Assembly: GCF_017873395.1 (NCBI RefSeq)
Contig: NZ_JAGGKC010000014.1
Location: forward strand, 1-64,000
Origin: Youngiibacter multivorans
GTDB taxonomy: Bacteria; Bacillota; Clostridia; Clostridiales; Clostridiaceae
Direction of reading: 5' to 3'
Length of the DNA: 64,000 nt
Shown here: piece after piece, positions 57,514-64,000 of the stretch
Layout: the number at the start of each line of letters is the position of its first letter
Numbering within the stretch: the first letter of the stretch is position 1
Position numbers and translations under genes: made by a program
Notes under the pieces: generated by a model
What the model was told of the DNA's origin: nothing
What the model saw: the letters and a program-made list of their open reading frames with translations, nothing else
Database searches by the model: none

Positions 57514-59466
57514 TTGGACCTCGATGAGAAAAAGAGACTATGGGAAGAATTCATTTACAAGGGGGTTATCGATCCTGGAGTCAACAGGAACGTTGCCTTA
57601 AGTTGGATGAAATGCAGCAAGAAAAAGGTCGATCCCTATGGTGGCATGGGCAGAAAGACTGATCCGGAGCTTCTGAAGAGCATACGTGAAGAGAACCAGT
57701 GGCTGATTGACATCGCAGGACCGATAATGAGGAATCTCTTCGACATAGTAAGCGGGTCCCATTTCCTTCTCGTTCTCACCGACAGCTGTGGCTATATCCT
57801 TGAGACGATCGGAGATGAAGCTGTCAACAGGATGGCACATGAGATGCATTTCGAGGTAGGAATGCTTTGGAACGATGATGCTGTTGGCACAAATGCCATT
57901 GGTGTAGCATTGGACCAGGATGTGCAGATTCAGATGGCGGGAGCTGAGCATTACTGCATCACCCACCACAAATGGACCTGCTCTGCGTCACCAATACATG
58001 GACTGAATGGCGAGGTAGTTGGGTGTCTTAACATTTCTGGTGACGCATCCATGGCAAACTCTCATTCACTCGGAATAGTTGCTGCCGCGGCATTTGGAAT
58101 CGAGAACCAGATTCTTCAAAGGCATACGACCGGGCTTATGAGGACGGCTCTTGACAGCTCTTCGGATGGGATAGTGATCCTGGACGAGGCATACCGCAGC
58201 GTATGGATGAATAAGGCAGCAGAGAACATACTTTTCATGGGACTGTCTGAACTATCAGGCATGGACTTCAGAAGTCTAATGCCAGACATGCCATGGGGAG
58301 TAGCTGATAAGAACTCAACAGGGAAGAGGCATGTGAGGAACGACTGCAAGCTTATACTAGGAAGCATTGTATATCAGATGAGCGCCAGCATTTCTCCCAT
58401 TATCTTCGAGAGGAGCACCATCGGGTACTCGGTATCCATGATGAGGCAGGAGCAGCTCCTGAAGACAGTAAATAAGGTAACAGGAAACCACGCATCCTAT
58501 ACCTTTGATGACATTTACGCCACGGATCCGGTTATGAAGAGGGTAATCCAGATGGCACAGAAATACTCGAAGTATGATGGTAATATTTTGATCGAGGGTG
58601 AAAGTGGCACCGGAAAGGAGCTTTTCGCACAGGCGATACATAATGCCAGCGCAAGAGCTGACGCTCCGTTCATAACCATAAACTGTGCATCCATACCCAG
58701 GGACCTTGTTGAAAGTGAACTATTCGGCTATGAAAAGGGTGCCTTCACTGGTGCATTGAAGGAAGGCAAGCCGGGTAAATTCGAGCTTGCTGATGGCGGG
58801 ACAATATTCCTTGACGAGATTGGGGAGATGCCTCTCGAGTTCCAGCCAAAGCTTCTAAGGATAGTCCAGTCAAGGTGTGTGCAGCGCCTTGGGGGAAAGT
58901 ACGAGAAGAAGCTGGATATAAGGATAATCGTAGCTACGAATCGTAACCTGAAAGACGAAGTGGCTGCAAGGAACTTCAGGGAGGACCTGTACTTCAGGTT
59001 CAATGTTCTTAAGCTGACCATTCCGCCGCTTCGTGAAAGGAAAAAGGACATTGCCTATTGTGCAGAGAAATTCCTTGAGCACTTCAATCAGCGGTATCCT
59101 GAAATAAGCAAGGCAATGGACGGGCGGTTCTTAAGGGAGCTCGAAGGCCATTACTGGCCGGGGAACGTGAGGGAGCTCCAGAACTGCATTGAAAGGGCCT
59201 TCTATACAGGAGCTGGTAATGTCCTTACCGATGCATCCTCGTATTTCGACGCTATCGATGTCCCGAAGAGTACTCCTCAGCAGACCAGGATATTCAACGG
59301 TACTCTAGAGGAGCTTGAAGGCAAGAATGTCGAGACAGTACTGAAAGACTGCGGGGGCGATGTATGCCTGGCAGCAGAAAAGCTTGGTATAAGCAGGGCA
59401 TCCATGTACAGGAGACTTAAAAAATACGGGATCAGTCCTAAGGCGGCATCAGGACGGTTGTCTTAA
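57514..59466 (+). CDS. acoR: sigma-54-dependent activator AcoR
   Basis: About 650 residues. An N-terminal GAF domain (about 60-190), a PAS-like segment (about 205-320), the AAA+ domain with Walker A GESGTGKE, the sigma-54 contact loop GAFTGA, Walker B FLDEIGEMP and WPGNVRELQN, and a Fis-type helix-turn-helix (LAAEKLGISRASMYRRLKKYG). Start TTG 57514 has AGGAG at 8 bases; the frame is open upstream to 57448 without a better site. It should sense acetoin or a related signal and activate the -24/-12 promoter found downstream. Confidence 0.92.
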   Translation: MDLDEKKRLWEEFIYKGVIDPGVNRNVALSWMKCSKKKVDPYGGMGRKTDPELLKSIREENQWLIDIAGPIMRNLFDIVSGSHFLLVLTDSCGYILETIGDEAVNRMAHEMHFEVGMLWNDDAVGTNAIGVALDQDVQIQMAGAEHYCITHHKWTCSASPIHGLNGEVVGCLNISGDASMANSHSLGIVAAAAFGIENQILQRHTTGLMRTALDSSSDGIVILDEAYRSVWMNKAAENILFMGLSELSGMDFRSLMPDMPWGVADKNSTGKRHVRNDCKLILGSIVYQMSASISPIIFERSTIGYSVSMMRQEQLLKTVNKVTGNHASYTFDDIYATDPVMKRVIQMAQKYSKYDGNILIEGESGTGKELFAQAIHNASARADAPFITINCASIPRDLVESELFGYEKGAFTGALKEGKPGKFELADGGTIFLDEIGEMPLEFQPKLLRIVQSRCVQRLGGKYEKKLDIRIIVATNRNLKDEVAARNFREDLYFRFNVLKLTIPPLRERKKDIAYCAEKFLEHFNQRYPEISKAMDGRFLRELEGHYWPGNVRELQNCIERAFYTGAGNVLTDASSYFDAIDVPKSTPQQTRIFNGTLEELEGKNVETVLKDCGGDVCLAAEKLGISRASMYRRLKKYGISPKAASGRLS

Positions 59467-59482
59467 TCTCATATGTGAGATT
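59465..59482. promoter_or_regulatory. upstream activator palindrome 1 for AcoR
   Basis: AATCTCA-TATG-TGAGATT is a perfect 18-bp inverted repeat overlapping the acoR stop codon. It lies about 195 bp before the predicted sigma-54 start site, a usual enhancer distance. Confidence 0.7.
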
Positions 59483-59502
59483 ATTTTGAAATTGAGACTG
59501 TT

Positions 59503-59520
59503 AATCTCAAAAGTGAGAAT
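59503..59520. promoter_or_regulatory. upstream activator palindrome 2 for AcoR
   Basis: AATCTCA-AAAG-TGAGAAT repeats the first palindrome with one outer mismatch. The centres are 38 bp apart. Paired sites are typical for AcoR-type oligomers. Its last two bases also start the acoR terminator stem. Confidence 0.68.
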
Positions 59521-59564
59521 CCGGAAAATCTGAATTTTTATCAGATTTTCCGGATTGTTTTTTT
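59519..59564 (+). terminator. terminator of acoR
   Basis: ATCCGGAAAATCTGA (59519-59533) pairs perfectly with TCAGATTTTCCGGAT (59541-59555); a T-run (59558-59564) follows. It isolates the aco operon from acoR transcription. Confidence 0.93.
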
Positions 59565-59642
59565 AAGCAGTCAATAATTAATTATTGGTCAAATTCAGGG
59601 CAATCTGATGACTAATTGTCAAATGATTCGGATAACTTATGA

Positions 59643-59659
59643 TTGGCATGGAAGATGCT
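59643..59659 (+). promoter_or_regulatory. sigma-54 (-24/-12) promoter of the aco operon
   Basis: TTGGCATG-GAAG-ATGCT matches the TTGGCACG-N4-TTGCW consensus; the invariant GG (59645-59646) and GC (59657-59658) are correctly spaced. Transcription should begin near 59670, 35 bp before the first gene. Confidence 0.85.
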
Positions 59660-59704
59660 ATATAGAGGGTGTGCATTTCGAGAAAAGGAAGGGAGGAGGT
59701 TTTA

Positions 59705-60061
59705 TTGGAGAGATATATAATCGAATTCGGAATAGGAATGGACTTTCATGGACAAGACGTCAATAATGCAGCGCGAAAGGCTGTTAAGGATGCAATATCA
59801 AAAAGTTGCCTTAGCGGCTTGCAGGAAGTGCTGCATATCGACGACCTTGACAAGGGAGTCCGGGTAAAGGTGACAGTAGCCGTGACGAAGCCGGAGCTTA
59901 TAGATGTGGAGGGCATAAAGAATTGCCTGCCGGTAGGAGAGGTAATCGTCAAGGCGGTCCATGGCGGTCTGAACGTCCCTGGGATATACCTCCCGAGGTT
60001 CGGGGACAAAGATGACAGCATAGAAGCTGCGATAGCGTGTGTGGAAGTAGGTATCACTTGA
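59705..60061 (+). CDS. Lin0512 family protein
   Basis: About 118 residues of the Lin0512 (TIGR02058-type) family, recognised by RYIIEFGIGMDFHGQDVNNAARKAV, VTVAVTKPELID and HGGLNVPGIYLPRFGDKDD. The family's biochemical role is unknown. The start is TTG 59705, 5 bases after GGAGGAGG. It is the first cistron after the sigma-54 promoter, 32 bp before acoA, so it is expressed with acetoin breakdown. Confidence 0.8.
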   Translation: MERYIIEFGIGMDFHGQDVNNAARKAVKDAISKSCLSGLQEVLHIDDLDKGVRVKVTVAVTKPELIDVEGIKNCLPVGEVIVKAVHGGLNVPGIYLPRFGDKDDSIEAAIACVEVGIT

Positions 60062-60093
60062 GTTCAATCAAACAATAAAAGGAGGAACATTCA

Positions 60094-61077
60094 ATGGTAA
60101 ACAAGGAAACCATCCGTGACATGTACGTCACAATGAAGAAGATCCGAGAGTTTGAGACCAAGGCTATGGATCTCTTCGCAGAGGGCAAGATTCCGGGATT
60201 CGTCCACCTGTACATCGGGGAAGAGGCAGTAGCGGCCGGCACATGCCAGCAGCTGAGGACTGATGACTACATCACATCCACCCACAGAGGCCACGGCCAT
60301 ATAGTGGCAAAGGGCGGCGAGCTTAAGTACATGATGGCTGAGCTCTATGGAAAAGCCACCGGATACTGCAAGGGCAAGGGCGGCTCGATGCACATTGCTG
60401 ATGCTACAAAGGGAATACTTGGAGCAAACGGCATAGTCGGAGCTGGTCACAATATTGCAGTCGGTGCCGGACTTTCAGCAAAGTACCAGGGAACTGACAA
60501 GGTCGTAGTATGCTTCTTCGGAGACGCTTCAACCAATCAGGGAACGTTCCATGAATCACTCAACCTTGCTTCGATCTGGAAGCTTCCTGTAGTTTTCGTA
60601 TGCGAGAACAACTACTATGGAATATCAATGAGCCAGGCAAGGCATCAGGCTATAAAGGATGTTGCAGACAGAGCAGTTGCTTACGGAATACCCGGGATAG
60701 CAATCGACGGAAACGACGTATTTGCAGTATACGAGGCAGTAGGCGAAGCAGTAAAGAGGGCAAGGAGCGGAATGGGTCCTACTCTTATAGAGTGCAAGAC
60801 TTACAGGCAGAGGGGACATTTCGAGGGAGATGCAGCCAACTACAAGCCTGAGGAAGAGCAGAGAGAATGGCTCAAGAAGGATCCGCTTCCTAGAATCATT
60901 GCTTTCATGAAGGAAAATGAGGTGTTCACTGACGAGGAGATAGCAAAGCTTGATGCAGATATTGCTGCTGAGCTTACCGATGCAATCAAGTTCGCTGAAG
61001 ATAGTCCTTTCCCGACCTTGGAGAGTTCAGTCGAGGACATCTATTCTGATATCATCGAGGAGGTGCGTTCAAGATGA
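60094..61077 (+). CDS. acoA: acetoin dehydrogenase E1 alpha subunit
   Basis: A 327-residue thiamine pyrophosphate-dependent E1 alpha subunit. The TPP motif runs from GDASTNQGTFHESLNLAS to CENNYYGISM, and STHRGHGHIVAKGG is the N-terminal active-site region. With AcoB it splits acetoin into acetaldehyde and an acetyl group passed to the lipoyl arm of AcoC. AGGAGG precedes the start. Acetoin rather than pyruvate is indicated by AcoR, AcoX and the sigma-54 promoter. Confidence 0.92.
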   Translation: MVNKETIRDMYVTMKKIREFETKAMDLFAEGKIPGFVHLYIGEEAVAAGTCQQLRTDDYITSTHRGHGHIVAKGGELKYMMAELYGKATGYCKGKGGSMHIADATKGILGANGIVGAGHNIAVGAGLSAKYQGTDKVVVCFFGDASTNQGTFHESLNLASIWKLPVVFVCENNYYGISMSQARHQAIKDVADRAVAYGIPGIAIDGNDVFAVYEAVGEAVKRARSGMGPTLIECKTYRQRGHFEGDAANYKPEEEQREWLKKDPLPRIIAFMKENEVFTDEEIAKLDADIAAELTDAIKFAEDSPFPTLESSVEDIYSDIIEEVRSR

Positions 61078-62042
61078 GTAAAATGACATATATGGAAGCT
61101 CTCCGCGAGGGCATGAACATACGAATGAGAGAAAACAAGAATGTCATACTCTTTGGAGAAGATGTCGGAGCCTTTGGAGGCTGCTTCGGAGTTTCCGGGG
61201 GGATGCTGAATGAATTCGGAGCTGACCGTGTAAGAGACACACCTATATCAGAGGGTGTTATTGTCGGATGCGCAGTAGGTGCAGCTGCTACGGGAATGAG
61301 ACCTATAGCTGAGCTTATGTTTATTGACTTTCTTACAGTAGGTATGGATCAGCTTGTCAACCAGGCTGCCAAGATGAGATACATGTTTGGTGGTAAGATC
61401 AATATTCCGATGGTGCTGAGGGTTCCGGCAGGCGGAGGGATATCCGCTGCTGCACAGCATTCACAGTCCCTTGAAGCCTGGGTCACCCATATTCCAGGCC
61501 TTAAGGTGGTCTATCCTTCAACTCCACAGGATGCGCTTGGGCTTATGCTTGCTGCTATAGATGATAATGATCCTGTGGTCATGATCGAGAACAAGGTGCT
61601 ATATGGATCTTCCGGTGAGGTCTCAAGCTTTGAGCCAATCCCTCTGGGAAAAGGCGACATAAAGAGAGCTGGAAAGGACATGACGATAGTCGCATACGGA
61701 AGAATGGTCACTGAGGCGCTGGCAGCTGCTGAAGTACTTGCAAAGGAAGGCATCGAATGTGAGGTTGTCGACCCGAGGTCTCTGTATCCTCTCGACAAGG
61801 CGCTCATTGGAGAGTCAGTAGGAAGGACGCATAAGGCACTTGTTGTGACTGAGGAAGCAAAGCGAGGCGGGTACGGCGGAGAGATCTCAGCGATAATCTC
61901 TGAAGAGTTCTTTGACTCACTGGATGCTCCTGTAGTAAGAGTAGGAGCGCTTAACGCACCTATTCCTTTCTCACCTCCTTTAGAGCAGTATGTTCTGCCA
62001 AATTCCAAGGACATAGTTGCAGCAGCAAGGAAAATGTTTTAG
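61074..62042 (+). CDS. acoB: acetoin dehydrogenase E1 beta subunit
   Basis: A 322-residue transketolase-like beta subunit: ILFGEDVGAFGGCFGVSGG, ISEGVIVGCAVGAAATGMRPI, and EVVDPRSLYPLDK near the C-terminal domain. Its ATG overlaps the acoA stop (ATGA), giving equal amounts of the two subunits. It pairs with AcoA to form the E1 active site. Confidence 0.92.
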   Translation: MSKMTYMEALREGMNIRMRENKNVILFGEDVGAFGGCFGVSGGMLNEFGADRVRDTPISEGVIVGCAVGAAATGMRPIAELMFIDFLTVGMDQLVNQAAKMRYMFGGKINIPMVLRVPAGGGISAAAQHSQSLEAWVTHIPGLKVVYPSTPQDALGLMLAAIDDNDPVVMIENKVLYGSSGEVSSFEPIPLGKGDIKRAGKDMTIVAYGRMVTEALAAAEVLAKEGIECEVVDPRSLYPLDKALIGESVGRTHKALVVTEEAKRGGYGGEISAIISEEFFDSLDAPVVRVGALNAPIPFSPPLEQYVLPNSKDIVAAARKMF

Positions 62043-62096
62043 ATAGGGATTGCAGGGAAGGCTATGGCCTTCCCTGTTCCGGAAAGGATGATTTAA

Positions 62097-63095
62097 ATGG
62101 CGTCCATAGGCATCATAGCAAATCCGGCTTCAGGAAAAGACATCAGAAGACTGGTATCTTATGCCACTGTGTTCGATAACAATGAGAAAGTGAATATAGT
62201 GAAAAGGATAGTCCTGGCAGCCCAGGGAATGGGGGTTGAGGACATATGGTTCATGCCGGACTCCTTCCAGACCGGTTATAAGGTCATTGACGAGCTGTCC
62301 TGCGAAATGGTCCTGACTGCCAGATGCAGGGTGCTTGAAATGAATATAAGTGCATCTGCCCAGGATTCGACGGATGCTGCGGCAATGATGGAATCCATGG
62401 GATTAGGATGTATAGTCGTACTTGGAGGGGACGGCACCAGCCGTGCAGTCGCAAAGAGCGTGAAGAACATTCCTATATTGCCAGTATCCACTGGAACGAA
62501 CAACGTTTATCCTTTGCTTATTGAAGGTACTGTTGCGGGTATGGCAGCTGCAGCTGCAGCAATGGCTGGCGATGAAGGAAGGACCTGTGTCAGGGACAAA
62601 AGGATAGAGGTCATGAGGAATGGCCAGGTTGTGGACATAGCTCTTATAGATGCAGTGGTATCAGCGGAGGTTTTCGTGGGTGCCAGGGCTATATGGAACC
62701 TTGACAATATAATGAGGGTAATGGTCACCAGGTGTCACCCGGCAAGCATCGGTTTTTCATCTGTTGCAGGGGTACTCGGAATAGTGAGGCCATGGGATGA
62801 CTTCGGCTATTCAGTGGTACTTGGAGATAGTGGAATGCATGTGGTTGCACCGATAGCGGCAGGCGTCCTCAAGGAGGTCTGCGTATCTCATGCGGGCAGG
62901 ATGGAACTTGACGAGGAACATAGCTTCACCGCTTCAGGAAGGTGTGTAATAGCCCTTGACGGTGAGAGAGAGATAGTGCTTAGGGAAGGCGAAACCGTGG
63001 TATTCAGGATCGCGAGAAACGGACCTCTAAGGGTGGATGTGCGGTCCACGCTGGAGAAGGCCCTGAATAACGGTGTGTTTTCCAGAGGAACCTAA
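62097..63095 (+). CDS. acoX: AcoX, ATP-NAD kinase-like protein
   Basis: A 332-residue protein of the ATP-NAD kinase superfamily as found in aco operons. The diagnostic kinase loop is VVLGGDGTSRAVA, followed by LPVSTGTNNVYP; the N-terminus IGIIANPASGKDIRRL is family-typical. AcoX is not essential for acetoin use in some hosts and its activity is unproven; cofactor phosphorylation or repair is a reasonable guess. It lies 54 bp after acoB and 23 bp before acoC. Confidence 0.88.
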   Translation: MASIGIIANPASGKDIRRLVSYATVFDNNEKVNIVKRIVLAAQGMGVEDIWFMPDSFQTGYKVIDELSCEMVLTARCRVLEMNISASAQDSTDAAAMMESMGLGCIVVLGGDGTSRAVAKSVKNIPILPVSTGTNNVYPLLIEGTVAGMAAAAAAMAGDEGRTCVRDKRIEVMRNGQVVDIALIDAVVSAEVFVGARAIWNLDNIMRVMVTRCHPASIGFSSVAGVLGIVRPWDDFGYSVVLGDSGMHVVAPIAAGVLKEVCVSHAGRMELDEEHSFTASGRCVIALDGEREIVLREGETVVFRIARNGPLRVDVRSTLEKALNNGVFSRGT

Positions 63096-63118
63096 AACTT
63101 GAAAAAGGGGGAATGAAA

Positions 63119-64000
63119 ATGGCAAAGCTGATAGTGCTTCCAAAGCTTGGACTTACGATGACAGAAGGTACGATAGCCAGATGGTACAAGCAGGAGGGTG
63201 ATGAAGTAAAGGTCGGAGATATACTCTATGACCTTGAGACAGACAAGCTCACCAATGAGATAGAAGCAAGAAATGACGGTATACTCAGGAAGATATTCAT
63301 ACAGGAGGGAGAAAAGGCACCATGCCTCGCACCGGTGGCAATAATAGCCGCTGCCGACGAGGACATATCTGACCTAATGCCGGGAGGGACAGAACCCCCT
63401 AAGAAGGAGGAAGCCAAGGCAGAGGAAGTGAAGGCAGCTGAAACACCGGCTCCTGAAGCGCCAAAAGCAAATGCCCCGGCATCACCTGCTGCGAAGAAGC
63501 TTGCAAAGGAAAAGGGAATTGACATAGCCCTCGTGACTGGAACAGGACCAGGCGGAAGGATCACCATCGAAGATGTTGAGAAGTATACGCCTGTACAGGA
63601 AGCACCCCCTCTGAAAGCATCCCCTGTTGCTGAAAAGCTGGCAGCTGATAAAGGAATCGACCTTAAGGACGTACCTGCTGAAGGCAGGATAATGAAGGCT
63701 GATGTAGAGAAGCTAATTCCGAAGTCCGAAGCTGTCGCAGAAGAAAGGGTCAAGATGACCGGCATGAGGAAGGTAATCGCAAAGAGGATGTCGGAGAGCT
63801 GGAATACATGCCCGACAGTTACCTTCGATATCAGTGTCGACATAACCAACATGGATCATCTGAGGGAGCTGTTGAAGAAGGAAGAGGTTCCAGTATCCTA
63901 TACTGATATCATCGCATTCATGGCTTCAAGGACTCTGCTTGAGTTCCCGCTGGTCAACTCATCTATTGACGGCACAGACATCATAATGAAGAAGTATGTC
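63119..64000 (+). CDS. acoC: dihydrolipoamide acetyltransferase E2 of acetoin dehydrogenase, partial
   Basis: The first 294 residues of the E2 core; the gene continues beyond the right edge. Order of domains: lipoyl domain (1-80, lipoyl Lys43 in LETDKLTNEIEA), an Ala/Pro/Glu-rich linker (92-120), a peripheral-subunit-binding domain (121-156, SPAAKKLAKEKGIDI), a second such domain (167-199, SPVAEKLAADKGIDL), then the start of the acyltransferase domain (MTGMRKVIAKRMSESW). Two binding domains in a row are unusual. GGGGGAATGAAA precedes the ATG. It moves the acetyl group to CoA. Confidence 0.92.
   Translation, partial: MAKLIVLPKLGLTMTEGTIARWYKQEGDEVKVGDILYDLETDKLTNEIEARNDGILRKIFIQEGEKAPCLAPVAIIAAADEDISDLMPGGTEPPKKEEAKAEEVKAAETPAPEAPKANAPASPAAKKLAKEKGIDIALVTGTGPGGRITIEDVEKYTPVQEAPPLKASPVAEKLAADKGIDLKDVPAEGRIMKADVEKLIPKSEAVAEERVKMTGMRKVIAKRMSESWNTCPTVTFDISVDITNMDHLRELLKKEEVPVSYTDIIAFMASRTLLEFPLVNSSIDGTDIIMKKYV

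Noticed and set aside
60094..64000. Pyruvate dehydrogenase complex
   Set aside because: E1 alpha/beta and E2 could suit it, but AcoR, AcoX and the sigma-54 promoter point to acetoin dehydrogenase.

Overview
The window reads as chromosomal DNA of an anaerobic, low-to-mid GC Firmicute, most likely a member of the Clostridia. The grounds are AGGAGG-type ribosome sites before almost every gene, sigma-A promoters with 17-bp spacers, a tryptophan T-box, a TPP riboswitch, an ANTAR protein paired with glutamine synthetase, ferredoxin-type flavoproteins and DinJ/DUF960-type small genes. Arginine is written mostly with AGG and several genes start with TTG or GTG. No rRNA, tRNA or CRISPR array was seen.

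Region 1 (about 0.3-17.6 kb) is a sugar-catabolism locus: a LacI-type repressor with its operator, a complete ABC sugar importer, a GH13_18 phosphorylase, a GH63-like hydrolase, a phosphomannose-isomerase-like fusion protein, a ROK sugar kinase, an SGNH esterase, a GH110-like beta-helix protein, and then homologues of E. coli YcjQ, YcjR and YcjS in that order. It looks like an enlarged Gram-positive version of the E. coli ycj operon, whose QRS enzymes interconvert D-gulosides and D-glucosides through 3-keto intermediates. The kojibiose phosphorylase and phosphoglucomutase of E. coli are missing, and hydrolases, a kinase and an isomerase-like protein take their place. This is the best candidate in the window for an undescribed system.

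Region 2 (17.6-33.6 kb) is mixed housekeeping and accessory DNA: a Nudix enzyme coupled to a PLD-helicase-DUF3427 protein, DUF960 and DUF1801 proteins, a metallo-hydrolase, an opine-type dehydrogenase, citrate synthase with a DUF434 protein, a zinc-type reductase, a large secreted beta-propeller/5'-nucleotidase, a PutP-type Na+ symporter, a DinJ-like antitoxin that has lost its DNA-binding helices, and an iron-sulfur membrane protein broken by a 22-bp tandem duplication. Region 3 (33.7-35.5 kb) is a decayed IS200/IS605 element lying between a TrpB2 gene and that gene's terminator.

Region 4 (35.5-41.6 kb) has two divergent riboswitch-controlled units: T-box(Trp)-trpB2, and a TPP riboswitch with the thiamine salvage operon cytX-thiM-thiE-HAD-thiD. 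Region 5 (41.7-50.8 kb) is nitrogen assimilation: gltB-gltD, a small unknown protein, and glnA with an ANTAR antiterminator gene; the glnA leader contains a terminator overlapped by a hexaloop hairpin of the kind ANTAR proteins bind. Region 6 (50.8-57.4 kb) holds redox genes (an aldo/keto reductase with ferredoxin motifs, an FMN flavoprotein, a QueG-like Fe-S protein, an Old Yellow Enzyme with a terminal Fe-S motif), an MFS transporter and a toroid protein. Region 7 (57.5-64.0 kb) is an acetoin dehydrogenase operon: the sigma-54 activator AcoR, two matching 18-bp palindromes, a -24/-12 promoter, then a Lin0512 family protein, acoA, acoB, acoX and the start of acoC, which runs off the right edge.
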